The notes under the pieces: model-generated
Told to the model about the DNA's origin: nothing
Databases searched by the model: none
The model's input: only the letters and a program-made list of their open reading frames with translations
Translations under genes and position numbers: made by a program
From: Rhodoplanes sp.
Lineage (GTDB): Bacteria > Pseudomonadota > Alphaproteobacteria > Rhizobiales > Xanthobacteraceae
Reading direction: 5' to 3'
DNA: 64,000 bases
Assembly: GCF_013377085.1 (NCBI RefSeq)
Contig: NZ_JACAAX010000016.1
Location: forward strand, 1-64,000
Shown: positions 49,153 through 60,023 of the stretch, in pieces
Numbering within the stretch: position 1 is the stretch's first letter
Layout of the letters: each line of letters starts with the position of its first letter

Positions 49153-49961
49153 GAGGTCGCCTTCGGCTTCCGATCCTGCGGCGCCCAGGCGGGCGGACGG
49201 CGATCGCGAAAGCTCGCCCGCCCCTCGACGCCCTCGGACGCCTCGAAGCCGCGCCGGAACTTTTCGCGCAACGTGTCCATCAGCTCCGCGGTCGGCGCGC
49301 GGCCCGAAAGCTCGCGCAAATCCTGCTTGGCGACGGCGGTCGCGGCGGGCGCCGACAGCAGCACCTCACCGATCACGTTTTCCAGTTGCTGCTCGATCGC
49401 GGCGGCCGAGCAGATCCGGTGGGCGACGCCGAGCCGCAGCGCCTCTTCGGCGCCGATCCGCTCGCCCGTGATCAACAGCCGCCGCAGGGCCCGCGCGCCC
49501 AGCGCCCGCTCGAAGAACGGCAGATAGGGCGCGACCGGAAAGCCGAGCCGCAGCTCCGGGACCGCGAAGCTCGCATCGTCGGCGGCGAGCAGCACGTCGC
49601 AGCAGGCGGCGAGCGCGAAGGCGCCGCCCATGCAGGCGCCATGCACCAGCGCGATGGTCGGCTTCGGGCAGGCATCGAGCGCCAGGCACACGGTCGGCAT
49701 CACCACGCCGCCGCCGTCCTCTCGCCCGACGATCGCCTGCGGATCGCCCAGAACGTCGCCGCCGACGCCGAAGTGGCGTCCGCTGCCGCGCAGCACCAGC
49801 GCCCGCACGCCGGCGTCGGCCGAGACGCGCGCGATGCCGTCGGCGAGCCCCTCGAGCATGCGCCCGTCATAGGCATTGCCCTTGTCGGGCCGGTCGAGCG
49901 TCAGGGTCGCGACGCCGCGCGAATCGCAATCGAGACGGACGGCGCTCGTCGGCGCGGTCAC
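49149..49961 (-). CDS. enoyl-CoA hydratase/isomerase family protein
   Basis: 270 aa crotonase-fold enzyme acting on acyl-CoA thioesters. Seen: VATLTLDRPDKGNAYDGRML, the oxyanion-hole block HFGVGGDVLGD and HGACMGGAFALAACCDVLLA, and FAVPELRLGFPVAPYLPF with the Glu of hydratases. GTG 49961 overlaps the upstream alpha/beta hydrolase stop by four bases (GTGA), so the pair is coupled. Typical of the lower part of aromatic or fatty acid degradation. Confidence 0.87.
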   Translation of the reverse strand: MTAPTSAVRLDCDSRGVATLTLDRPDKGNAYDGRMLEGLADGIARVSADAGVRALVLRGSGRHFGVGGDVLGDPQAIVGREDGGGVVMPTVCLALDACPKPTIALVHGACMGGAFALAACCDVLLAADDASFAVPELRLGFPVAPYLPFFERALGARALRRLLITGERIGAEEALRLGVAHRICSAAAIEQQLENVIGEVLLSAPAATAVAKQDLRELSGRAPTAELMDTLREKFRRGFEASEGVEGRASFRDRRPPAWAPQDRKPKATS

Positions 49962-50755
49962 GCACCGGCCCCGTCGAGGAAGTCGAGCAGCACGCGGTCG
50001 AACAGCGCCGGCTGGTCGAGATTGGAGATATGGCCGGCGCCCGGCATCTCCTCGTAGCGCGAGCCGGGCAGCGCCGCCTGCAGTCGCCGCATCGCCGCCG
50101 GGGTGGTGCCGTCCTTCTCGCCGACCACGAACATCACCGGGCTGCGGATCGACGCGGCCGCGGGGCGCATGTCGTGATCGGCGAGCGCCGCGGCGCATCC
50201 GACGAAGCCGTTCACCGGGGTGGTGCGGATCATCGCCCGCAGGCGGTCGAGATGAGCCGGCGCGGCCGCCACCGTCTCGGGCGGGAACCAGCGTCCGATG
50301 GTCGGCTCGACCAGCGCATCCATGCCGTGCTGGCGCGCCACGACGATGCGCTCCTCCCAGCCCCGCGCGCTCTCCGGCGTCGAGGCGCCGCCGGTGTCGC
50401 AGGCGACGACGCGGTCGACCCGGTCGGGATTGCGCCCGGCGAAGCCGAGCACGGTGGCGCCGCCCATCGACAGGCCGACCACATGGGCGCGACGGATCGC
50501 GAAGGCGTCGAGCAGCGCGGTAAAATCGGCGAGCAGCAGGTCGAACGTGTAGCGGCCGCCCGGCGCCTCGCTGCCGCCGTGGCCGCGCTGGTCGTAGCGC
50601 AGCACCCGGAAATTTCCGCGCAACGCCTCAGCCTCGGCATCCCACATGGCGAGGTTGGTCGCCAGCGAGTTGCTGAACACGACCCACGGAGCGCCTTCGG
50701 CGCCCTCGACCTCGCAATGGATGTTGATGCCGTTGGCTCTGATCTGCATGGACAT
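49958..50755 (-). CDS. alpha/beta hydrolase (3-oxoadipate enol-lactonase-like)
   Basis: 265 aa. Seen: VVFSNSLATNLAMWD (PcaD-type oxyanion segment), RYDQRGHGGSEAPGG, nucleophile elbow GLSMGGAT, VVGEKDGTTP with the acid, and GAGHISNLDQP with the His. These match 3-oxoadipate enol-lactone hydrolase, but the enzyme is outside a pca operon. Coupled to the crotonase by a GTGA overlap, so the two may act in one ring-cleavage or CoA route. Confidence 0.85.
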   Translation of the reverse strand: MSMQIRANGINIHCEVEGAEGAPWVVFSNSLATNLAMWDAEAEALRGNFRVLRYDQRGHGGSEAPGGRYTFDLLLADFTALLDAFAIRRAHVVGLSMGGATVLGFAGRNPDRVDRVVACDTGGASTPESARGWEERIVVARQHGMDALVEPTIGRWFPPETVAAAPAHLDRLRAMIRTTPVNGFVGCAAALADHDMRPAAASIRSPVMFVVGEKDGTTPAAMRRLQAALPGSRYEEMPGAGHISNLDQPALFDRVLLDFLDGAGA

Positions 50756-50794
50756 CGCCTGTTGGGCCGACCGACCGGGTGCGGGAGGCGGACG

Positions 50795-52624
<1,830 letters not shown>

Positions 52625-52714
52625 CGACGACTCGTTTGGACGGCGGACCGGTGGCGGGCGGGACTGTAGTCGATCGTCGTCCCCACGTCCAACCGCACGG
52701 GACGCACAGCCGCC

Positions 52715-53854
52715 CTACGGGGGGGCCGGTGTTGCTGCAGACACAAACGGCCGACCGGCCCGCCGCAGCGTCGTCTCGACGACGTGCCGCGCGATCGCGG
52801 CCGGGGTGTGATGGGCGAGCACATGGGCGCGTCCGGCCGCGGCGATCGTCGCCAGGCGCGGGCGATCGGCGAGCGCGGCGCGCACGGCGCGGGCGAGGCC
52901 GCCGGGCTCGACATCGTAATAGAGCGCGTGCTCGCCGTCGACGAGCGGCGCGTGCTGCATGATGGACGGCCGGTTGGCGAGCGGCACCGAGCCGCACAGC
53001 GCCGCCTCGTAGAGGCGGAAGCATTGCCAGCCGTAACCTTCCGGCGTCCACACCAGACGGGCGCGGGCGAGCCGGTCGAGATACGCATCGAGCGGCAGCG
53101 GCGCATCCGGGATGTCGATCACGATGCCTTCGTGGCGCAGCGACAGCAGCTCGTCGAGGCCGCGCTCGCGCACCGTGGAGGAATCCTTCACACGGCCGGC
53201 GAAGAAGACATCGGCGGTCTTCTCGTGATCGGGGATCGGGCTCGGGACGGTGCAGCCGAACACCTGGAGCGGCACGCCGAGCGACAGCGGCGCGAGCTTC
53301 TCGAGGCGGCGGCGGTTGCGCGCGACGCGGCGGAAGCGTGCGGTCGGCACCCGCCAGTGCAGCGTTCCCGTGAAGGCCTGCCAGTTGTCGGGCGGCAGCT
53401 CGCGCTTGAACCACACGGTGGCGCGGTCGAGCAGAAACGCGTTGGCGCGATCGATCACGGCGGGATCGTCGAAGTCGAGCACGGCGATCGGCGCGGCGAC
53501 GCGGCCACGCAGAAGCTGCGGCGCCAGCGCCCGCGCCAGCGGCAACGATCCGTGCATCACGCTGCGCCGGAACACGAGTCGCCCGAGCGCGCGAAAACTC
53601 CACGGCGCGAAGGGGAGCGCGTGGACGACGACGAGATCGAAGGACGGATCGGCGAGACGCGCGGCGAGCTCGCGCAGCGTCGCGACCGTCACCAGATGGC
53701 GGCCGCGTTCGGGATCGGACGCGGTCTCGTCGGGCCAGGTCGAATAGAACTGCGTCGTCTGCGGAAACGCCGCATGCATGAAGCCGGTCTGGCCGATCTC
53801 GAGGATCCGTGGCGCGGCGGCGCCGGAGTCTGGCACGCGGGAGGATTCGGGCAT
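52715..53854 (-). CDS. glycosyltransferase, GT4/GT1-like (GT-B)
   Basis: 379 aa. No strong signature, but the C-terminal half has the GT-B pattern: VFFAGRVKDSSTVRERGLDELLSL, LVWTPEGYGWQCFRLYEAALCGSVPLA (the donor-sugar Glu motif) and LVDGEHALYYDVEPGGLARAVRAAL. It ends after a short Ala-rich tail. Twelve bp after the GT-A-like gene upstream, so co-transcribed. Likely adds a sugar to a surface glycan. Confidence 0.75.
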   Translation of the reverse strand: MPESSRVPDSGAAAPRILEIGQTGFMHAAFPQTTQFYSTWPDETASDPERGRHLVTVATLRELAARLADPSFDLVVVHALPFAPWSFRALGRLVFRRSVMHGSLPLARALAPQLLRGRVAAPIAVLDFDDPAVIDRANAFLLDRATVWFKRELPPDNWQAFTGTLHWRVPTARFRRVARNRRRLEKLAPLSLGVPLQVFGCTVPSPIPDHEKTADVFFAGRVKDSSTVRERGLDELLSLRHEGIVIDIPDAPLPLDAYLDRLARARLVWTPEGYGWQCFRLYEAALCGSVPLANRPSIMQHAPLVDGEHALYYDVEPGGLARAVRAALADRPRLATIAAAGRAHVLAHHTPAAIARHVVETTLRRAGRPFVSAATPAPP

Positions 53855-53866
53855 GGCGGCGCAGCC

Positions 53867-54775
53867 TCAGGACGAGGCCGCGGTCTCCTTCTCGACGAAG
53901 GGCCGCATGGCGGCGGCGAGATGAGGCATGATGATCGCCTCGACGCTGTCGCGCTTCTCCTCGAACAAATCGGACCGCCCCATCAGGCCGACCTCGTGCA
54001 GCCACGCGCCGACCCATTGCAGCGGCCCGTCCTCGACGGCGAGACCGGGGCGGAACGGCACGAACCGCGTCTCCGCCTGCCGGATCGTCGTGAGGTCGAT
54101 ATGGCTGTACAGCGGCTCCCAGTTGCCGCCGCCGGTGTCGAGCCCGATGAACCAGTCCTGGCCGAAGTCGAGCGGCAGGCCCGCGACCTTGTCGAAGCGG
54201 AACATGCAGAAGCCGGCCCACAGGAACCAGCGCTCGCCGTTGCGGCGGACCTGGCCGTAGACGTCCTGCTCGGCGAGCGGCGCGAAGGGATCGTCGGGCG
54301 CGGTCGGAAACAGATCGTCGTCGATGAAGCCGAAGGCGTGCGGCGCCGCCGGGCGGATCAGATTGTGCCAGGTCCAGTTCAGCGCGATGCCGTGCGAACG
54401 GCTCGGCGCCTTCCCGGTCCACGGATTGGGCGGAAGCTGCAGGTAGAGCGCGCCCTCCGCCTCGACCACGTGGCGCAGGCGCGTCGCCGTCTCGGGCGTC
54501 GGCGAATTGTCGGCGATGACATGGACGACGTCGGGAACGTAGTGGCGCAGCAGCGCGATCTGCCAGCGCGCCGCATTGACGTCGGCGAACGCCACCGTGA
54601 CGAGCACGTTGCGCCCGGCGATCTCCCGCATGATCGCGCCGACATCGCCGACGACCGCCGGCCGCCGCCGATAGGCGGTGTCGACGGCGCGATATCGCGC
54701 CGTCTTGAATATGTGCATGAGCGGGCGCAACCGGGCCCACTCACGCAACGTATAATCCGACAAGGCCCGCGGCAT
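53867..54775 (-). CDS. GT-A fold glycosyltransferase-like protein, family uncertain
   Basis: 302 aa. Seen: an N-terminal Rossmann-like half (NVLVTVAFADVNAARWQIALLRHYVPDVVHVIADNS), then GIALNWTWHNLIRP and a metal-binding-like FGFIDDDLFP (Asp-Asp-Asp), then WFLWAGFCMFRFDKV and GNWEPLYSHID. The order matches GT-A enzymes with a DxD-type motif, but the subfamily is not recognised. Overlaps nothing; 12 bp before the next glycosyltransferase, and divergent from a GT2 gene. Probably part of the same surface-glycan locus. Confidence 0.6.
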   Translation of the reverse strand: MPRALSDYTLREWARLRPLMHIFKTARYRAVDTAYRRRPAVVGDVGAIMREIAGRNVLVTVAFADVNAARWQIALLRHYVPDVVHVIADNSPTPETATRLRHVVEAEGALYLQLPPNPWTGKAPSRSHGIALNWTWHNLIRPAAPHAFGFIDDDLFPTAPDDPFAPLAEQDVYGQVRRNGERWFLWAGFCMFRFDKVAGLPLDFGQDWFIGLDTGGGNWEPLYSHIDLTTIRQAETRFVPFRPGLAVEDGPLQWVGAWLHEVGLMGRSDLFEEKRDSVEAIIMPHLAAAMRPFVEKETAASS

Positions 54776-54905
54776 GTCTCCGTCATACGGAATCGGGCCG
54801 GATTGCGCCAGCCTCGGCTTTCGGACGGAGCCGACCGGCCGCGCCCCCGGTGGGGCTAGTCCGGGTGGGGTCGTCGCGGCGGCGCGGTGTCTCTATACTG
54901 GACCG

Positions 54906-55958
54906 ATGACGATCCGGGTTTCGGTGGTAATGCCGGTCCGCGACGGCGGTCCGTGGGTGCGCGAGGCCGTCGAAAGCGTGCTGGCGCAGGATTTCGGCGC
55001 CTTCGAGCTGATCGCCGTGGACGACGGCTCGACCGACGACACCCCGGCGATTCTGGCCGAAGCGGCGGCGCGCGATGCCCGGGTCCGGGTGCTGCAGCCG
55101 CAGGGGCGCGGCCTGGTGGCGGCGTTGACCTGCGCGGTCGCGGCGGCACAAGGGGCCTACCTGGCCCGGCTCGACGCCGACGACGTGGCGGCACCGGGCC
55201 GACTCGGGCGCCAGCTCGCCGTCATGGAGGCACGGCCCGCCCTCGGCCTGTTGGGGAGCTGGGCCGACAAGATCGACCAGAGCGGGGCGCCGATCGGCCG
55301 GCTGACGCCGGAGACCGATCCGCACAAGCTCGTCGACCTGCTCGCCCGCACCAACCCGTTCATCCATTCCTCGCTGATGCTGCGCACCGAGCTGGTGCGC
55401 TCGCTCGGCAGCTATCGCGCGGCCTTCGAGGCCGCCGAGGACTACGACCTTTGGTTGAGAGTGGCCGAGGTCGCCGAGGTCGCGAACCTGCCCGAGGCGC
55501 TGATTCGCTACCGCTGGCATCCCGGCAATGTCACGAGCCGCAAGGAGGTGCGGCAGTGCTTCTCGGTGCGGCTGGCGCAGCATGCCGCCGCCGCCCGCCG
55601 GGCCGGACGGCCCGATCCCGCCGCAGCCCTCGCGTCGCCGCCCGACTGGACCGATCCGGCCTGCGACGCCGCCTTCTTCGCCGAGGATGCGCGGCTCTAT
55701 CGGGTGCTCGCGCTGGCCGACCCCGACACCGCACCGGCCGGGAGCACGCCCGTCGACCTCGCCCCGCTTCTCAGCCCATCGACGCCGTTGTCGCATCGCG
55801 AGCGAAAGCTCGCCCAGCGCGCCCTGGCGACCCTGCTGCGCCGGCCGGACCTCGCCGGCGGAACCGGCGCGGCGGAGCTCCTGTGGCACGCCGTCCGGCT
55901 GCATCCGGCCCGCGCCGCCTCGCTCGCCTGGCGCTATTTCACCGGCGCAACCGCCTGA
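54906..55958 (+). CDS. glycosyltransferase family 2
   Basis: 350 aa. Seen: N-terminal GT-A start VSVVMPVRDGGPWVREAVESVLAQ, AVDDGSTDDTPAIL (nucleotide binding), ARLDADD (metal DxD), and FEAAEDYDLWLRVAE near the acceptor side. ATG 54906 is the family start; a TATACT box at 54894-54899 ends 6 bp upstream, which would make the transcript leaderless if used. It is convergent with the GT4 gene, overlapping 25 bp at the 3' ends. Confidence 0.85.
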   Translation: MTIRVSVVMPVRDGGPWVREAVESVLAQDFGAFELIAVDDGSTDDTPAILAEAAARDARVRVLQPQGRGLVAALTCAVAAAQGAYLARLDADDVAAPGRLGRQLAVMEARPALGLLGSWADKIDQSGAPIGRLTPETDPHKLVDLLARTNPFIHSSLMLRTELVRSLGSYRAAFEAAEDYDLWLRVAEVAEVANLPEALIRYRWHPGNVTSRKEVRQCFSVRLAQHAAAARRAGRPDPAAALASPPDWTDPACDAAFFAEDARLYRVLALADPDTAPAGSTPVDLAPLLSPSTPLSHRERKLAQRALATLLRRPDLAGGTGAAELLWHAVRLHPARAASLAWRYFTGATA

Positions 55959-57151
55959 GCCCCGACCGGCGCCGGGCCGCCCCGCGCCGCAGCCTTGGCG
56001 GAAGCCGTCTCGATGATCAGGTCGGCGGCCTTTTCGCGCCCGGCGTAGAGGTCCGGGCTGGCTCCATAGGCCGCCCCGGCCGCCGACCAGGCCGCCCGCC
56101 GGGCCGGATCGCTCGCCGTGGCGAGCGCCGTCGCAAATGCCGCCGCGTCGAACGGCTCGGGCACGACGAGCCCGGCCCCGGCCGCCGCCACATGCTCCGC
56201 ATAGCCGCACACGCCGCCGGCGATCACGGGCAGGCCGTTCACAACAGCTTCGAGGATGACCGTGCCGGTGGTGTCGAGCCGCGCCGGATGCACCAACAGG
56301 TCGGCCACGGCCATCACGGCCGGCACATCCTCGCGATGGCCGAGCCAGATGACGCGATCGGCGACGCCGAGCTTTCGGGCGAGTCGGAGGGTCTCGCCGG
56401 CGGCCTTGTCGGTCGCGGCGAGGCCGGCGACCAAGAGGCGCGCATCGGGATGCCGGACCAGGGCCCGCAGGGTGCGGTCGAGCCCCTTGGTGGCGGGCTG
56501 CACGGCGACGGCGAGCCAGACGATCTCGCCGCCGAGCCCCAGCGCCGCCCGCAGGTTGTCGCGCGTTCCGTCGCGGCGCAGCGCCGGCTGGCGGCGGGCG
56601 AGCGACAGGGTCGGCGGCAGCACCGTGATGCGCTCCGGCTCGGTGCCCCAGGCCGCGCGGTAGGACTCCGCCTGCGCCTTGCTCAGCAGCAGGAGCCGGG
56701 TCGCCCGGCCGGGCGCAAAAGACTCGGCCTCGAGGGCTCGAAATGCCCGGTAGCGCGGCAGCAGCGCCAGAATGGGCACCTCGCTCATCCGGGCGGCGAT
56801 CGACGGATCGGCGCAGTAGAGCGCGTCGAGGCCGGGGAGCTTGTTGAAGCCGATCACGGCATCGAAGCGCGCCGCCTCCGCGGCGACGCGCGTCGAAAAG
56901 GCCGCCTGCCGGCCGTGATTGGTGCGGGCCGCGACCGGCAGCGCGCGCACCGCGAGATCGTCGGCGAAATCGCCGGCCGCCCGCTCGGCCGTGAGGATCT
57001 CGACCGCGTGGCCGCGCGCCTGCACGACCCGGGCGAGCGCCAGGCAGTCGCGCTGCAGCCCGCCGCCCGGAAACAGCTTCACGATCGCGAACGCCATCCG
57101 CAGGGCCGGCGCGGCAGCCGGCGCGATCCGGGAGCCGGCGGTCGTCGTCAC
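55934..57151 (-). CDS. glycosyltransferase family 4
   Basis: 405 aa GT-B enzyme. Seen: IVKLFPGGGLQRDCLALARVVQARGHAVEI at the N-terminus, IVWLAVAVQPATKGLDRTLRAL, VIWLGHREDVPAVMAVADLLVHPARLDTTGTVILEAVVNGLPVIA (the EX7E region), and GYAEHVAAAGAGLVVPEPFD. GTG 57151 overlaps the lptF stop by four bases (GTGA); an internal ATG at 57097 could be the real start, removing a variable leader. Linkage to lptF suggests a role in lipopolysaccharide core assembly. Confidence 0.85.
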   Translation of the reverse strand: MTTTAGSRIAPAAAPALRMAFAIVKLFPGGGLQRDCLALARVVQARGHAVEILTAERAAGDFADDLAVRALPVAARTNHGRQAAFSTRVAAEAARFDAVIGFNKLPGLDALYCADPSIAARMSEVPILALLPRYRAFRALEAESFAPGRATRLLLLSKAQAESYRAAWGTEPERITVLPPTLSLARRQPALRRDGTRDNLRAALGLGGEIVWLAVAVQPATKGLDRTLRALVRHPDARLLVAGLAATDKAAGETLRLARKLGVADRVIWLGHREDVPAVMAVADLLVHPARLDTTGTVILEAVVNGLPVIAGGVCGYAEHVAAAGAGLVVPEPFDAAAFATALATASDPARRAAWSAAGAAYGASPDLYAGREKAADLIIETASAKAAARGGPAPVGAQAVAPVK

Positions 57152-58308
57152 CGCAACGCCGGGCGCGACAGCCTGGCGAGCAGCCGGTCGCGGATCATGC
57201 GGAAGTCGACGGCAGTCTCGTACTCGAGACCGCGGCCCGTGTAGATGGCGAAGAGGCCGAGGCCGATCGATCCGAGCAGGGCCGGATAGAGCAGATAGAG
57301 CGCGCCCGGCGAGCTCTGCCCGATAGCCATGCAGGCGAAGCCCATGATGCGCAGGCCGAACACGCCGGCGATCACCAGCACGGTGGACATCATCCGGCCC
57401 TGGCGGGTCGAGCGCGGCGTGCACAGGAGCACGAAGGCGATCACCACGAAGGCGAGCGGATAGAGCGGCGCGACCAGGCGGTCATGCAACTCGACCTGGA
57501 ACTGGTTGGGCGCCGACTTGAGCAGCTTGTCGTCCGCATCGGGAAAGAGCAGCTCCCACAGATATCGCTCGCGCAGGCCGTAGGAGACCCGGCCCGCCAC
57601 CGTGTAGGGCGAGAGGTCGAAGGCGTAACGCTCGAACTTCACCATGGTCGGGTCGCGGTCGGCGTTGCGGCGGCGCTGCACCCAGCCGTCGGTCATCACC
57701 AGATAGGTGCCGCGGGCGGTCTGCAGGATGTTGCCCTGCTCGGCCAGGATGGTGGCGCGCTCGGCAGGGTCGCGGAAGTCGTCGATCAGGATGCCGCCGA
57801 ACTGGCTGTCGCTGCGCTTCTCGCGGATGTGGAAGGTGAGGCCGCGCTCGATCGACGTGAAGGTGCCGGGCCGCACGATGTTGGCGACCACGTCGGCACG
57901 GACCTTGGCGAGCCGCTCGTTCATCTCGCGCTGCAGGAACGGCGACAGCCACGCGGCGATGAAGGCGACCATCAGGCAGACCACGACGGCCAGCAGCAGG
58001 AAGGGTCGGAACAGCCGCTGCGGTGACACGCCGGCGGCGCTGATCACCACGAGCTCGGAGTCGTTGTTGAGCTTGGTCAGCGTGGTGACGACCGCGATCA
58101 GCATGGCGATCGGCGCCAGCACCAGCATCAGGGTCGGCACGATCAGGCTGGTGATCCCGAGGAACACCAGCACGGTCTGGCCCTGGCCGGTGATCAGATC
58201 GATCTGGCGCAGGATCTGGGTGACCCAGATGACCGCGGTCAGACTGCACAGGACCAGCAGGAACAGGTTGAAGCCGGTCTTGAACACGTATCGGTCGAGC
58301 GAATCCAT
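57148..58308 (-). CDS. lptF: LPS export ABC transporter permease, LptF family
   Basis: 386 aa inner-membrane permease of the LptB2FG complex that extracts lipopolysaccharide. Seen: two N-terminal hydrophobic helices flanking QILRQIDLITGQGQ, the segment LTKLNNDSELVVISAAGVS (coupling helix), a large periplasmic beta-jellyroll domain in the middle, and three C-terminal helices. ATG 58308. Usually followed by lptG; here the next gene is a glycosyltransferase overlapping it by 4 bp. Confidence 0.87.
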   Translation of the reverse strand: MDSLDRYVFKTGFNLFLLVLCSLTAVIWVTQILRQIDLITGQGQTVLVFLGITSLIVPTLMLVLAPIAMLIAVVTTLTKLNNDSELVVISAAGVSPQRLFRPFLLLAVVVCLMVAFIAAWLSPFLQREMNERLAKVRADVVANIVRPGTFTSIERGLTFHIREKRSDSQFGGILIDDFRDPAERATILAEQGNILQTARGTYLVMTDGWVQRRRNADRDPTMVKFERYAFDLSPYTVAGRVSYGLRERYLWELLFPDADDKLLKSAPNQFQVELHDRLVAPLYPLAFVVIAFVLLCTPRSTRQGRMMSTVLVIAGVFGLRIMGFACMAIGQSSPGALYLLYPALLGSIGLGLFAIYTGRGLEYETAVDFRMIRDRLLARLSRPALR

Positions 58309-58496
58309 CGGGTCTCGTCGCGGGGGCCCGGCGCGCCGCCGGCCAGCCAGCCCATTCGGGCGATCTTATAGGCGATGTTGTGACGCTTGGCACGCGACGG
58401 CGTCGCAGGGGGCGTGGGCGAGGTCGGCCATGCCGCACCGACCACCGGCCGGGATTCCGGGTTCCGCCGGCGGGGCGGAGGGCTTATCTCCGGGCC

Positions 58497-59180
58497 ATGG
58501 ATGGTCCGATGCCGCCTGCCCTCCCGCCGCCACGGATCGACACCGAGGCCGATCTGGCCCGCGGCGTCGCTTACCTGATCGCCGCCGACCCGCGGCTTGC
58601 CGCCGTGCTGGCGACCGGCGGTCCGCCGCCCTTGCGACGCCGGCCGGGCGGCTTCGCCGGGCTCGCCGCCACGGTGCTGGGCCAGCAGCTCTCCACCGCC
58701 AGCGCCGCCGCCATCGGGGCGCGGCTGTTTTCGGCGATCGACCCGTTCGAGCCGGCGGCCGTGCTGAAAGCGCGGCCCGCACGCCTCGCCCGGATCGGGC
58801 TGTCGGCCCCGAAGATCAAGTCGCTCAAGGAGATCGCCCGGGCGCTCGGCTCCGGCGCGCTCGACCTCGAGGCGATCGCGGCGATGCCGGCCGACGAGGC
58901 GCATCTGGCGCTGGTCGCCGTGCATGGGATCGGGCCGTGGACGGCCGACAGCTACCTGTTGTTCTGCCTGGGACACGCCGATGCCTGGCCGGCCGGCGAC
59001 CTCGCCTTGCAGGAGGCGCTGCGGCTCGCCTTCGCGCTCGACGCCCGGCCGACCGCCAAGGCCATGATGGCGCTCGCCGAGCCGTGGCGGCCGTGGCGCG
59101 GAGTGGCGGCGTTCCTGCTGTGGACCTATTATCGCACCGTCAAGCAGCGCGATCCCGTGCTGCCCGGGCCGCCGCCCTGA
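58497..59180 (+). CDS. DNA-3-methyladenine glycosylase (AlkA/HhH-GPD family)
   Basis: 227 aa base-excision repair enzyme. Seen: TVLGQQLSTASAAAIGARL (family opening), helix-hairpin-helix ALVAVHGIGPWTADSYLLF with the following GHADAWPAGDLALQ that holds the catalytic Asp, and the closing EPWRPWRGVAAFLLWTYYR. No iron-sulfur Cys set. ATG 58497 is the likely start; the esterase begins 10 bp downstream, so they are probably co-transcribed. Confidence 0.9.
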   Translation: MDGPMPPALPPPRIDTEADLARGVAYLIAADPRLAAVLATGGPPPLRRRPGGFAGLAATVLGQQLSTASAAAIGARLFSAIDPFEPAAVLKARPARLARIGLSAPKIKSLKEIARALGSGALDLEAIAAMPADEAHLALVAVHGIGPWTADSYLLFCLGHADAWPAGDLALQEALRLAFALDARPTAKAMMALAEPWRPWRGVAAFLLWTYYRTVKQRDPVLPGPPP

Positions 59181-59190
59181 CCTCGAGGAG

Positions 59191-59880
59191 ATGCCCGTGC
59201 CCGCAGTGCTCGACGGCCCCCGCCTGGAGCCGCGTTCGAAAAGACCGGCGCGCCAGCTCGTCGTCTTCCTGCACGGCTACGGGGCCGACGGCAACGACCT
59301 GATCGACATCGGCCGCATGTGGCAGGAGATCCTGCCCGACGCCGCCTTCGTGTCGCCGCATGCGCCGCGCCCCTGCGGCCAGGCGCCGGTCGGCCGCGAG
59401 TGGTTCCCGCTCACCTTCCGCGAGCCGGGCGAGCGCTGGCGCGGCGTCAATGCCGCCGCCCCGGGGCTGGACGCCTTTCTGGACGCCGAGCTCGCCCGCC
59501 ACAACCTGCCGGGCCAGGCGCTGGCGCTGGTCGGCTTCAGCCAGGGCACCATGATGGCGCTCCATGTCGGCCTTCGCCGGGCCGTCGCGCCGGCCGCAAT
59601 CGTCGGCTATTCGGGCATCCTGGTGCTGCCCGACGACGGCGGCGCCGAGGCGGCCGAGCTGGTGGCGAAGGACGTTCGGGCGCGACCGCCGGTGCTCTTG
59701 GTGCACGGCGCCGAGGACGAGCTCATCCCCGTCGAGGCCCTGATGCAGGCCGCCAATGGCCTCGCCGTGCTGGGCGTGCCGGCCGAATGGCACATCTCCT
59801 ACGGAATCGGCCACGGCATCGACGAGGACGGCCTGCGGCTCGGCGGCGCCCTGCTGGCGCGGCGATTCGGGAGCCGCTGA
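59191..59880 (+). CDS. carboxylesterase/phospholipase family hydrolase (YpfH-like)
   Basis: 229 aa alpha/beta hydrolase. Seen: QLVVFLHGYGADGNDL (oxyanion region), nucleophile elbow VGFSQGTMMAL, VLLVHGAEDELIPVEAL with the Asp, and ISYGIGHGIDEDGL with the His. Length and motifs match the bacterial YpfH/acyl-protein-thioesterase-like group. ATG 59191 has GAGGAG upstream. Second gene of the glycosylase unit. Confidence 0.9.
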   Translation: MPVPAVLDGPRLEPRSKRPARQLVVFLHGYGADGNDLIDIGRMWQEILPDAAFVSPHAPRPCGQAPVGREWFPLTFREPGERWRGVNAAAPGLDAFLDAELARHNLPGQALALVGFSQGTMMALHVGLRRAVAPAAIVGYSGILVLPDDGGAEAAELVAKDVRARPPVLLVHGAEDELIPVEALMQAANGLAVLGVPAEWHISYGIGHGIDEDGLRLGGALLARRFGSR

Positions 59881-59940
59881 GCGGCGCCGGTGTCGCCGGA
59901 CCGCCGCAGGTCACGAAAAATCGAGGAGGACCCGTCCGGC

Positions 59941-59969
59941 TTCACAACGCTGTCACGCCTGCCTATAAG
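59941..59969 (+). promoter_or_regulatory. sigma-70 promoter for the HNH gene
   Basis: TTCACA (-35, 59941-59946), a 17-bp spacer, and TATAAG (-10, 59964-59969), each five of six to consensus. Predicted start near 59976, giving a leader of about 48 bases to the TTG start with GGAGGA. The best promoter match in the window. Confidence 0.65.
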
Positions 59970-60023
59970 ATACGGGTGCTGGTTGCTGCGCTGCAGCGGT
60001 CCGAGAAACGAGGTGGAGGAGCG

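Noticed and set aside
52784-54859. 691-aa open frame on the plus strand
   Set aside because: Shadow of the two glycosyltransferase genes; no signal, membrane or domain features.
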